DNA from: Imhoffiella fuscus
Lineage (GTDB): Bacteria; Pseudomonadota; Gammaproteobacteria; Chromatiales; Chromatiaceae
Assembly: GCF_042682685.1 (NCBI RefSeq)
Contig: NZ_JBHUHX010000052.1
Location: forward strand, 124,001 to 188,000
DNA length: 64,000 bases
Direction of reading: 5' to 3'
Below are positions 8,442-16,846 of this stretch, one piece after another; position 1 is the first letter of the stretch; each line of letters opens with the position of its first letter. Position numbers and translations under genes: made by a program. A model generated the notes under the pieces. It was not told the origin of the DNA, made no database searches, and saw nothing but the letters and a program-made list of their open reading frames with translations.

Positions 8442-9709
8442 GCTTCCTGCCTCTTGAACAGCTCCCGGAACACGGGATAGATATCGTCTGTGCCGTCGAT
8501 CTGCTGCATGGCGAAGTGGGCATGGGCCGCCATCACCTCCTGATAGGCATACCAGAGACTCTGATGCTGGCGCGGCGTGATCTCGACATAGGCGTAGTAG
8601 CGCATCAGCGGCATGATCTGCTGCATCAGGATGTCGCGGCAGACCCCGGAATCCGAATCCCAGTTGTCGCCGTCCGATGCCTGCGCGGCGTAGATGTTCC
8701 AGACGCTCGGATCGTAGCGTTCGCGCACGACCTCGTAAGCCAGATTGAGGGCGCTCGACACCACGGTCCCCCCCGTCTCGCGCGAATAGAAGAACTCCTG
8801 CTCGTCCACCTCCTGGGCAATGGTGTGATGGCGGATGAAGACGACCTCGATCTTGTCGTAATTGCGCTGCAGAAACAGATAGAGCAGGATGAAGAAGCGC
8901 TTGGCCAGGTTCTTGCGGACCTGATCCATGGACCCCGAGACGTCCATGATGCAGAGCATCACCGCCTTGCTGGTGGGTTCCGGCTGCTTGACGAAGCTCT
9001 GATAGCGCAGATCGAAGGTATCGATGAAGGGCAGCGCGGCGATCCGGGTCTTGAGCCGGTCGATCTCCTCACGACGGTCGCGAATCCTGATGTCGTCCTC
9101 GGCGACGCCGGAGGACAGCAGGCCCACGATCTCCTCCTCCAATTCGCGGATCCGTGCCCGTGACGGCGCGCCAAGCGCCGTGCGACGCGCGATGGCGCCC
9201 TTGAGCGAGCGCACCACGTCGATGTTGGTCGGCGCCCCCTGAGTCGCGTAGCCGGCGCGGATCGTCTTGAACTCGGTGGTACCGACCAGCTGGTTGCGCA
9301 CCAGATTGGGCAATTGCAGGTCGTCGAAGAGCAGGTCGAGGAATTCTTCGCGCGACAACTCGAAGACGAAGTCGTCCTCGCCTGTACCTCCCTTCCCCGC
9401 CTTGCCCTGACCGGAACCCTCGCCGTTTCCGCCCTCGGGACGGCGGATCTTGTCGCCGCGCATGAACTCCCGGTTTCCGGGGTGGACCATATCGCGCACG
9501 CCACCCTTGCCGTGGTGAAAGACCGGCTCGGAGATGTCACGGGAGGGAATGCCAACCTTCTCCCCCGAATCGATGTCGGTGATGCTCCGTTTGTTGACCG
9601 CATCGGCAACGGCCCGCTTGAGCTGGGTCTTGTAGCGCTTCAGGAAACGCTGACGGTTGACCGTACTCTTGTTCCTGCCGTTCAGACGCCGATCGATGAA
9701 ATGTGACAT
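8438..9709 (-). CDS. yeaH: YeaH/UPF0229 (DUF444) family protein
   Basis: 423-residue protein of the DUF444 family that accompanies the PrkA kinase. It begins FIDRRLNGRNKSTVNRQRF, has a Gly/Glu-rich linker (about residues 90-115, GNGEGSGQGKAGKGG) and a C-terminal von Willebrand A-like fold with a MIDAS-like DVSGSMDQV and a later SDGDNWDSD. Those two motifs suggest metal-dependent protein binding. It starts 145 bases after prkA and overlaps the SpoVR gene by four bases. Role: probably partner or effector of PrkA in stationary or starvation responses; the exact function is unknown. Confidence 0.93.
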   Translation of the reverse strand: MSHFIDRRLNGRNKSTVNRQRFLKRYKTQLKRAVADAVNKRSITDIDSGEKVGIPSRDISEPVFHHGKGGVRDMVHPGNREFMRGDKIRRPEGGNGEGSGQGKAGKGGTGEDDFVFELSREEFLDLLFDDLQLPNLVRNQLVGTTEFKTIRAGYATQGAPTNIDVVRSLKGAIARRTALGAPSRARIRELEEEIVGLLSSGVAEDDIRIRDRREEIDRLKTRIAALPFIDTFDLRYQSFVKQPEPTSKAVMLCIMDVSGSMDQVRKNLAKRFFILLYLFLQRNYDKIEVVFIRHHTIAQEVDEQEFFYSRETGGTVVSSALNLAYEVVRERYDPSVWNIYAAQASDGDNWDSDSGVCRDILMQQIMPLMRYYAYVEITPRQHQSLWYAYQEVMAAHAHFAMQQIDGTDDIYPVFRELFKRQEA

Positions 9710-9854
9710 ATGAGGATGCGTTCTCTGCGTCTAGGCGGTTCGATCGCCCGAGGAGGGGCCGCTGGCGATCAGCCAGCGGCACTCGGATCGATTCGCTGTC
9801 TCTGGAAAACCCGAACCGGACGTTCACGTATCCAGCCCGTGCGCCCGTGACGAA

Positions 9855-11777
9855 TCACTGCGACTTTCTGACCCGCAGATACCATTCGGACAGGAGCCGA
9901 ACCTGCTTGGGCGTGTAACCCTTGTCGGTCATGCGGTCGACGAACTGGTCGTGCTTCTTCTGCTCGTCCACCGACGCCTTGGCGTTGAAGGAAATGACCG
10001 GCAGCAAATCCTCCGTGTTGGAGAACATCTTCTTCTCGATCACCACGCGCAGCTTCTCGTAGCTGGTCCACTTCGGATTCGCACCGCCGTTGTTGGCGCG
10101 GGCGCGCAGCACGAAGTTGACGATCTCGTTGCGGAAGTCCTTGGGGTTGGAGATGCCGGCGGGCTTCTCGATCTTCTCCAGCTCTTCGTTGAGGGTGGAG
10201 CGGTTCATCATCTCGCCGGTGTCCGGATCCCGATATTCCTGATCCTGAATCCAGTAATCGGCGTAGGTCACATAGCGGTCGAAGATGTTCTGACCGTACT
10301 CGGCGTAGGACTCCAGATAGGCCGTCTGCAGCTCCTTGCCGATGAATTCGGCATAACGCGGAGAGAGATACTGCTTGAGGAATCCCAGATAACGCTCCTG
10401 GGTCTCGGGCGGTAGCTGCTCGCGGGCGATCTGGCGTTCCAGCACGTAGAGCAGATGCACCGGATTGGCGGCGACCTCGCTGTGATCGAAATTGAACACC
10501 TGTGACAGGATCTTGAAGGCGAAGCGGGTCGAGATGCCCGACATGCCCTCGTCGACGCCTGCGTAGTCGTGGTACTCCTGAACCGACTTGGCCTTGGGGT
10601 CCGTGTCCTTGAGGTTCTCTCCGTTGTAGACCCGCATCTTGGAGAAGATGCTGGAGTTCTCGGGTTCCTTGATGCGTGTCAGGGTCGAGAACTGGGCCAT
10701 CATTTCGAGGGTCCCCGGTGCGCAGGGCGCCTCGGCGAGTGAGCTGTTTCGCAACAGCTTTTCGTAGATCTGCACCTCCTCGCTGACACGCAGACAATAG
10801 GGCACCTTGACGATGAAGACACGGTCGAGAAACGCCTCGTTGTTCTTGTTGTTGCGGAAGCTCTGCCACTCCGACTCGTTGGAATGGGCCAGAATGATGC
10901 CCTGGAACGGCAGGGCCGAGAGACCCTCGGTTCCGTTGTAGTTCCCCTCCTGAGTCGCCGTCAGCAAGGGGTGCAGCACCTTGATCGGTGCCTTGAACAT
11001 CTCGACGAATTCCATCAGACCCTGATTGGCTCGGCAGAGCGCGCCCGAGTAGCTGTAGGCGTCCGCGTCATTCTGGGCGAAGCGTTCGAGCTGGCGGATA
11101 TCGACCTTGCCGACCAGCGCTGAGATATCCTGATTGTTCTCGTCTCCCGGCTCGGTCTTGGCAATGGCGATCTGCTCCAAAATCGAGGGATAGAGCTTCA
11201 CCACCTTGAAACGGGTGATATCGCCATTGAACTCCTGAAGCCGCTTCACGGCCCAGGGCGACATGATGGTTCGCAGAGAGCGGCGCGGAATCCCATAATC
11301 CTCTTCGAGGATGGCGCCATCCTCCTCGGGCGAGAAGAGACTCAAGGGCGACTCGAAGACCGGCGACCCGTGAATGGCGTAAAAGGGCTTTTCCTGCATC
11401 AACTCCTTGAGCTTCTCCGCCAGGGAGGACTTGCCGCCCCCCACCGGACCGAGCAGATAGAGAATCTGCTTTTTCTCCTCCAGTCCCTGCGCGGCATGTC
11501 GCAGATAAGACACAAGGTGTTCGATCGAATCCTCCATGCCGTAGAACTCGGAGAAGGCGGGATAACGGCGCAGTACCTTATTTTGGAAAATACGACTCAG
11601 ACGGGGGTCGTCGCGCGTATCGATCGATACCGGCTCGCCGATCGCCATCAGCAGACGCTCGGCGGGACCCGCGTAGACGCTCGGGTCCGCCTTGCAGAGT
11701 TCCAGGTACTCGTGCAGGCTCATCACCTCCTCGCGGGAGGCCTCAAAACGTGCCTGATAGCGTTCGAAGATCGACAT
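9855..11777 (-). CDS. prkA: PrkA-type serine protein kinase / AAA ATPase (YeaG)
   Basis: 640-residue protein, the normal family length. The N-terminal AAA+ module has a Walker A GPVGGGKSSL (about residue 110) and the C-terminal half is the kinase-like PrkA region. A longer reading frame extends upstream, but ATG at 11777 is chosen because it gives the family start MSIFERYQARFEASREEV and has GAGGTAA eight bases before. PrkA/YeaG phosphorylates proteins during nitrogen or carbon starvation in enterobacteria and sporulation in Bacillus; in some species it has been reported to act as an ATP-dependent protease instead. First gene of the prkA-yeaH-spoVR unit. Confidence 0.95.
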   Translation of the reverse strand: MSIFERYQARFEASREEVMSLHEYLELCKADPSVYAGPAERLLMAIGEPVSIDTRDDPRLSRIFQNKVLRRYPAFSEFYGMEDSIEHLVSYLRHAAQGLEEKKQILYLLGPVGGGKSSLAEKLKELMQEKPFYAIHGSPVFESPLSLFSPEEDGAILEEDYGIPRRSLRTIMSPWAVKRLQEFNGDITRFKVVKLYPSILEQIAIAKTEPGDENNQDISALVGKVDIRQLERFAQNDADAYSYSGALCRANQGLMEFVEMFKAPIKVLHPLLTATQEGNYNGTEGLSALPFQGIILAHSNESEWQSFRNNKNNEAFLDRVFIVKVPYCLRVSEEVQIYEKLLRNSSLAEAPCAPGTLEMMAQFSTLTRIKEPENSSIFSKMRVYNGENLKDTDPKAKSVQEYHDYAGVDEGMSGISTRFAFKILSQVFNFDHSEVAANPVHLLYVLERQIAREQLPPETQERYLGFLKQYLSPRYAEFIGKELQTAYLESYAEYGQNIFDRYVTYADYWIQDQEYRDPDTGEMMNRSTLNEELEKIEKPAGISNPKDFRNEIVNFVLRARANNGGANPKWTSYEKLRVVIEKKMFSNTEDLLPVISFNAKASVDEQKKHDQFVDRMTDKGYTPKQVRLLSEWYLRVRKSQ

Positions 11778-12330
11778 AGACGTTACCTCACTCGGAAGCT
11801 GATGATGCGTGCCCGATCCAGAATCGATCACCTCGCGCGCCCTCCACATACGGGGCGACTGTGAGAGAGGATCTGGCATGCTGATTTCCGCAAAAATCGC
11901 GCCATTTAAGCGCGCCCGGATGTCGCATCCTCGCCACCCATGACGGCTCCCACGGATGAAGAAACCTCATGTTGGCGCAAGACCTCGCCCGCACCCTTGC
12001 GGTGCATCCAGCGTCGAAAGCCGCACCAGAACAATTCCTGGCGCCTGTCGAACCGGCATCGCCGCGCCGATTCCATTAGGATCCTTTTTCTCGACACTGG
12101 TTCTACGGCGCCCCGCAATGGAGCGACGACAAAACCAGAGCGAATCACTCATTCAATGACATGGTGACCGACAGCCCCAGGTCCAAGGACGAATGCGGTT
12201 AACCAACACAAGAGGTGAAGACATCGAAGGGTTAAAGCGAGAACCGCGAGCACCGAAAAACACGCGTGAACCTTCCCCCAGCGTCCAATCCTGTAACATT
12301 CGGCCATCCCCGGCAGTACCGAGATTCCCC
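11778..12330. other. 553-base divergent gap between prkA and ilvA
   Basis: Holds the promoters of the leftward prkA unit and rightward ilvA. Only short frames of shadow-like composition cross it. No sigma-54 (GG-N10-GC) site with a good match, terminator or RNA gene could be supported; the one GG-N10-GC found near 11885 on the minus strand lacks the flanking consensus. Confidence 0.4.
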
Positions 12331-13872
12331 ATGCCCGACTCCTATATCGAACGCATCCTCAAGGCCCGTGTCTACGACGTCGCCCACGAAACGCCCCTGA
12401 CCCGCGCCCCCCAGCTCTCCAGCCGTCTCGGCAACGCGGTCTTTCTCAAACGGGAGGACCTGCAACCGGTCTTTTCGTTCAAACTGCGCGGGGCCTACAA
12501 CAAGCTCATTCATCTGGACCCAGAGGTGCGCGCCAAGGGCGTGATCGCCGCCAGTGCCGGCAACCACGCGCAGGGTGTCGCGCTCGGCGCCAGCCGACTG
12601 GGCGTTCAGGCCACCATCGTCATGCCGCGCACCACGCCGGCGATCAAGGTGCGCTCGGTACGCGCCTTCGGCGGCAAGGCCGTGCTGCACGGGGACTCCT
12701 ACGACGAGGCCTACGCCCACGCCATGACCCTGGTCGAAGAAAAAGGTCTGACCTTCCTGCATCCCTTCGACGACCCGGACGTGATCGCCGGTCAGGGCAC
12801 CATCGGCATGGAGATCCTGCGCCAGCATCCAGAGCCACCGCACGCCATCTTCGTCCCGGTGGGCGGCGGAGGACTGATCGCCGGTATCGCGGCCTACGTC
12901 AAATGGATGTATCCGCAGGTCAAGATCATTGGGGTCGAGCCGGCCGAGGCGCCGACGCTGCATGACGCCTTGGCGGCCGGCAAACGCGTCGAGCTACCAC
13001 AGGTCGGGCTGTTCGCCGACGGGGTCGCGGTGCGACTGATCGGAGAAGAATGCTTCCGCGTCGCCCGCGAGCGGGTCGACGAGGTGGTACTGGTGAGCAC
13101 GGACGAGATCTGCGCCGCCATCAAGGACATCTTCGACGACACCCGAGGCATCGCCGAGCCTGCCGGTGCACTGGCGGTCGCCGGCCTGAAACGCTGGGTC
13201 GAGACCAACGGCACCCAAGGCGCGCATCTGGTCGCCATCGAAAGCGGCGCCAACATCAACTTCGATCGGCTGCGTCACGTCGCCGAGCGCGCCGAACTCG
13301 GCGAGCACCGCGAGGCGCTGCTGGCCGTCGAGATCCCGGAACGCCCCGGGAGCTTCCTCGCCTTCTGCCGCACGCTGGGCAAACGCCAGATCACCGAATT
13401 CAACTATCGCTATGCCGACGCACGCAGGGCGCAGGTGTTCGTGGGGGTCGAGCTGAGCCGAGGGAGCGAGGAGCGTACCGAGCTGATCGCCCGCTTCCTG
13501 GAAAAGGACTTCAAGGTGGTCGATATGACCGACAACGAAACCGCCAAGCAGCACATCCGCTTCATGGTCGGCGGACACGCCCCCGGCATCGACCAGGAAA
13601 CGCTGGTGCGCTTCGAATTCCCCGAACGCCCCGGCGCCCTGCTGAATTTCCTGACCGCGCTCGGCAAACGCTGGAACATCAGCCTCTTCCACTACCGCAA
13701 CCACGGCGCGGCCTACGGCCGGGTGCTCATGGGCGCCCAGATCCCGCCCGCCGAGCGGAGCGATTTTCTCCGCTCGCTCGACGACCTCGGCTACCCCTAC
13801 TGGGAAGAGACGGACAATCCGGCCTACCGGATCTTCGCGAGCGCGGGCAATGGAGAGGACACCAAAGGCTGA
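12331..13872 (+). CDS. ilvA: Biosynthetic threonine ammonia-lyase (dehydratase)
   Basis: PLP enzyme converting threonine to 2-oxobutyrate, first step of isoleucine synthesis. The catalytic domain has the PLP lysine at K51 (FSFKLRGAYNK), SAGNHAQGVA and the phosphate-binding glycine loop VGGGGLIAG. Two ACT-like regulatory repeats fill about residues 325-510 (LAVEIPERPGSF and VRFEFPERPGAL), the layout of feedback-inhibited IlvA. Length is 513 residues, almost identical to E. coli. An in-frame extension to 12193 exists but starts with unrelated sequence; ATG 12331 gives the canonical beginning. Isoleucine would inhibit it through the ACT domains (family knowledge). Confidence 0.95.
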   Translation: MPDSYIERILKARVYDVAHETPLTRAPQLSSRLGNAVFLKREDLQPVFSFKLRGAYNKLIHLDPEVRAKGVIAASAGNHAQGVALGASRLGVQATIVMPRTTPAIKVRSVRAFGGKAVLHGDSYDEAYAHAMTLVEEKGLTFLHPFDDPDVIAGQGTIGMEILRQHPEPPHAIFVPVGGGGLIAGIAAYVKWMYPQVKIIGVEPAEAPTLHDALAAGKRVELPQVGLFADGVAVRLIGEECFRVARERVDEVVLVSTDEICAAIKDIFDDTRGIAEPAGALAVAGLKRWVETNGTQGAHLVAIESGANINFDRLRHVAERAELGEHREALLAVEIPERPGSFLAFCRTLGKRQITEFNYRYADARRAQVFVGVELSRGSEERTELIARFLEKDFKVVDMTDNETAKQHIRFMVGGHAPGIDQETLVRFEFPERPGALLNFLTALGKRWNISLFHYRNHGAAYGRVLMGAQIPPAERSDFLRSLDDLGYPYWEETDNPAYRIFASAGNGEDTKG

Positions 13873-13874
13873 AA

Positions 13875-13923
13875 GCTAGCGGCTGGCGGCTGGCGGCTGG
13901 CGGCTGGCGGCTGGCGGCTGGCC
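13875..13923 (+). repeat. Seven tandem GCTGGCG heptads
   Basis: Directly after the ilvA stop, seven 7-base units follow: gctagcg, five gctggcg and gctggcc. The array is nearly perfect and one of at least four heptad sites in the window (30450, 45493, 51608), although only this one is a pure direct repeat. Such short perfect arrays vary in copy number between strains. Confidence 0.85.
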
Positions 13924-13934
13924 TTAAAACGCAA

Positions 13935-13967
13935 AACGGCGGCGCACCACCAGGATGCGCCGCCGTT
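13935..13967 (-). terminator. Strong hairpin terminator, mainly for the minus strand
   Basis: A 12-base perfect stem (AACGGCGGCGCA / TGCGCCGCCGTT) with a 9-base loop. On the minus strand it is followed by TTTTGCGTTTT, so it can end transcription of the small zinc-ribbon gene; on the plus strand it may also stop ilvA transcription, though without a T-run. Confidence 0.8.
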
Positions 13968-13987
13968 CTAAAGGGTCCGAGTCGGAC

Positions 13988-14245
13988 TCAGTTCAATCCA
14001 CACATTCCCCCGGAGCAGCAGGAACCGGAGGGACAGGCCGGAGCCATGCCACTACCGAGGCTCGCGCTCGAAATGACATTGCCGCCGGTCGCCAGACGAT
14101 GGATCGGGGCGTCCGCAGGCGTCTCGCCCGTCTCCATGCCGACGCGAGCGCAGAGCTCGCCCCAGGTGGAAAGGCTCTCGCTCATCCGATGGCTGACCTC
14201 GATCACGCGGTCGTTGCTGTCGCAGCGATAATCGTACGTGGGCAT
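13988..14245 (-). CDS. Small FmdB-like zinc-ribbon family protein with altered cysteines
   Basis: 85-residue protein starting MPTYDYRC, the usual opening of FmdB-type putative regulators, and ending in a Cys/Gly-rich tail (CPSGSCCSGGMCGLN) seen in many family members. The normal first knuckle YRCxxCG is replaced by YRCDSNDR and the second pair by a single Cys in GELCARVG, so the ribbon is probably unable to bind zinc in the usual way. ATG 14245 is preceded by GGAG; longer frames upstream have no family resemblance. Function is unknown. Followed by a strong terminator. Confidence 0.75.
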   Translation of the reverse strand: MPTYDYRCDSNDRVIEVSHRMSESLSTWGELCARVGMETGETPADAPIHRLATGGNVISSASLGSGMAPACPSGSCCSGGMCGLN

Positions 14246-14401
14246 GCTCAGTCTCCAGCTATATCGATGATTTCTAATAATGCGCGCGATTATAGGCAAA
14301 CCGATTCGGCGCGCAAAGCCTAGAAACTCGCATGGTTTTATCGTGCCGCCGCCCACCGGACACGCCCGCTGAGCGACGGAAACGATCGACCCTTACGCCC
14401 G

Positions 14402-16579
14402 TCAGCCCACCTCGGCCTTGAAGCGTCTGCGCATGGCGTGCAACGTCGGCTCGGTATAGCCGTTCGGAACCTCGCAACCCTTGAAGATCAGGTCGCGGGC
14501 GGCCTGAAACGCGATGCCGTCGAAGCCCGGCGCCATCGACCGGTAGAGCGGGTCGTCGGCGTTCTGCGCGTCGACGATCGCCGCCATGCGGCGCAGCGAA
14601 TCCATCACCTGATCCTGCCCTACCACCCCGTGACGCAGCCAGTTGGCGATGTGCTGGCTGGAGATACGCAGCGTGGCGCGGTCCTCCATCAGGCCCACGT
14701 TGGAGACGTCGGGCACCTTGGAGCAACCGACACCCTGGTCGATCCAGCGCACCACGTAGCCGAGGATGCCCTGGCAGTTGTTGTCCAACTCCTCTTGGAT
14801 CTCCTCCGGCGTCCAGGCGCACTCAGGATCCAGCGGGATCTGGAGGATGTCGTCCAAGGTGGCCCGACGCCCACCCTTGGCCAATTCGGCCTGAACCGCC
14901 GCCACATCGACCTGGTGATAATGCAACGCGTGCAGGGTCGCAGCCGTCGGCGAAGGCACCCAGGCGCAGTTGGCCCCGGACTGAGGATGACCGATCTTGG
15001 CCTCCAGCATGGCGGCCATCTCGTCCGGCATGGTCCACATGCCCTTGCCGATCTGGGCGTGCCCCGGAAGCCCGCAGGCCAAGCCTGTGTCCACGTTCCA
15101 GTCCTCGTAGGCCCGCAGCCAGGTGGCGTTCTTCATCGCCCCTTTACGCAGCACCGTGCCGGCCTCCATGTCGGTGTGAATCTCGTCACCGGTGCGGTCG
15201 AGGAAACCGGTGTTGATGAAGATGATCCGATCGCGGGCGATGCGGATGCATTCCTTGAGATTGACCGTGGTGCGGCGCTCCTCGTCCATGATGCCGATCT
15301 TGAGCGTGTTGCGCGCCAGACCGAGGGCGTCTTCGATGCGTCCGAACAGATCGACCGCGAACTGGACCTCCTCCGGACCATGCATCTTGGGCTTGACGAT
15401 ATAGACGCTGCCCGAACGCGAGTTGCGCCGCGCGCCGAACTCGGGGTGAACGTCATGCAATGCGCAGAAGGCGGTCACCATGCCGTCGAGCATCCCCTCG
15501 GGGATCTCGCGGCCTTCGGCGTCGAGCACCGCGTCCGTAGTCATGAGATGACCCACGTTGCGCACCAGCATCAGCGAGCGGCCCGGCAGGGTGAGGCTGC
15601 CGACACCGATACGCGAATAAACTCGATCGGGCTCCAGCGCGCGCTCCATCATGCGCCCGCCCTTGCTGAAGGCCGCCGTGAGATCGCCCTTCATCAGGCC
15701 CAGCCAGTTGCGATAGACCCCGACCTTGTCCTCGGTGTCGACGGCGGCGACCGAATCCTCGCAGTCCTGGATGCTGGTGATCGCGGACTCGACCTGGATG
15801 TCGGCGATGCCGGCCGCGCTGTCTTTGCCGATCGGATGCTCGCGGTCGATGCGAAGCTCGATATGCAATCCGTTGTTGACCAGCAGAACGGCGTCGAGCC
15901 GGTCCGGGTTGCCGCGATAGCCGACGAACTGCTCCGGCGCCTTGAGCATGGTCTCGCTGTTGTCCGGAAGCTGCACCACCAGCTTGCCGTTGCCCAAACC
16001 GTAACCGCAGGCATCGGCATGAGAGCCTCGATTCAGCGGCACCACCTCGTCCAAGAAGGCCGCCGCGCGCGCCACCACGGCCGCCGCTCGACGTGGATTA
16101 AACTCGGCAGTCCGCTCCAGCCCCTCATCCTCCGCAATGGCATCGGTGCCGTAGAGCGCGTCGTAGAGGCTGCCCCAGCGGGCATTGGCCGCGTTCAGCG
16201 CATAGCGGGCGTTGCTGACCGGCACCACCAGCTGGGGACCGGCGATCTGGGCGATCTCGGGATCCACGTTGCTCGTGGAAACCGAAAAGTCCGGACCCTC
16301 GGGAACCAGATAGCCGATCTCGATCAGGAAGGCGCGATAGGCGTCGAGCGAGATCGGGCGTTCCGGATGTTCGCGATGCCAGGCATCGATCTGGGCCTGA
16401 ATCGCGTTGCGTCGCTCCAGCAGCGCCCGGTTGCGCGGCGCGAGTTCGCGAACCATGTCCCCGAAGGAAGACCAGAAGGTATCGGGCTCCAATCCGGTCC
16501 CGGGTGCGATCTCATCCTTGACCAGATCGTAGAGGGTTTTTGCGACCTTCAGGCCGCCCACATCCAAGCGTTCAGTCAT
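14402..16579 (-). CDS. glcB: Malate synthase G
   Basis: Condenses glyoxylate with acetyl-CoA to malate, closing the glyoxylate bypass and glycolate use. 725 residues, against 723 in E. coli, starting MTERLDVGGLKVAKTLYDLV. Recognisable sites are GRSLMLVRNVGHLMT, carrying the substrate arginine, and LMEDRATLRISSQHIANW, holding the catalytic aspartate of the G isoform. ATG 16579 is preceded by GGAGGTCGAGACG; the longer open frame upstream is intergenic. Isocitrate lyase is not in this window. A 267-base gap to the upstream kinase contains AT-rich sequence that may carry its promoter. Confidence 0.95.
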   Translation of the reverse strand: MTERLDVGGLKVAKTLYDLVKDEIAPGTGLEPDTFWSSFGDMVRELAPRNRALLERRNAIQAQIDAWHREHPERPISLDAYRAFLIEIGYLVPEGPDFSVSTSNVDPEIAQIAGPQLVVPVSNARYALNAANARWGSLYDALYGTDAIAEDEGLERTAEFNPRRAAAVVARAAAFLDEVVPLNRGSHADACGYGLGNGKLVVQLPDNSETMLKAPEQFVGYRGNPDRLDAVLLVNNGLHIELRIDREHPIGKDSAAGIADIQVESAITSIQDCEDSVAAVDTEDKVGVYRNWLGLMKGDLTAAFSKGGRMMERALEPDRVYSRIGVGSLTLPGRSLMLVRNVGHLMTTDAVLDAEGREIPEGMLDGMVTAFCALHDVHPEFGARRNSRSGSVYIVKPKMHGPEEVQFAVDLFGRIEDALGLARNTLKIGIMDEERRTTVNLKECIRIARDRIIFINTGFLDRTGDEIHTDMEAGTVLRKGAMKNATWLRAYEDWNVDTGLACGLPGHAQIGKGMWTMPDEMAAMLEAKIGHPQSGANCAWVPSPTAATLHALHYHQVDVAAVQAELAKGGRRATLDDILQIPLDPECAWTPEEIQEELDNNCQGILGYVVRWIDQGVGCSKVPDVSNVGLMEDRATLRISSQHIANWLRHGVVGQDQVMDSLRRMAAIVDAQNADDPLYRSMAPGFDGIAFQAARDLIFKGCEVPNGYTEPTLHAMRRRFKAEVG

Positions 16580-16846
16580 CGTCTCGACCTCCGTTTCCCC
16601 CTGACAGCGAGGGACTTGTCTCAGTGAGGTATGGCAGGATTGATCGTGCGGAACCGAAGCAATGTCAGGTCGTGTCGGCACGGGCGCAACATTAGCCTGA
16701 TTGATTACCTCAAGGCAAAGCATCGAAAAAAGGAAATAATAGAGGAAAACGCCGGTCGAGCGCGCCACATCCCGGTCCCCAGACGCCCAGGCTGGGGAGA
16801 TTCGATGGAGGCGCGACTCCTAGGAGGCGCCGGAGCGCGGCTCGAC

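Noticed and set aside
11880..11900. GG-N10-GC sequence upstream of prkA as a sigma-54 promoter
   Set aside because: Only the two dinucleotides match; the flanking TGGCAC and TTGC bases do not.
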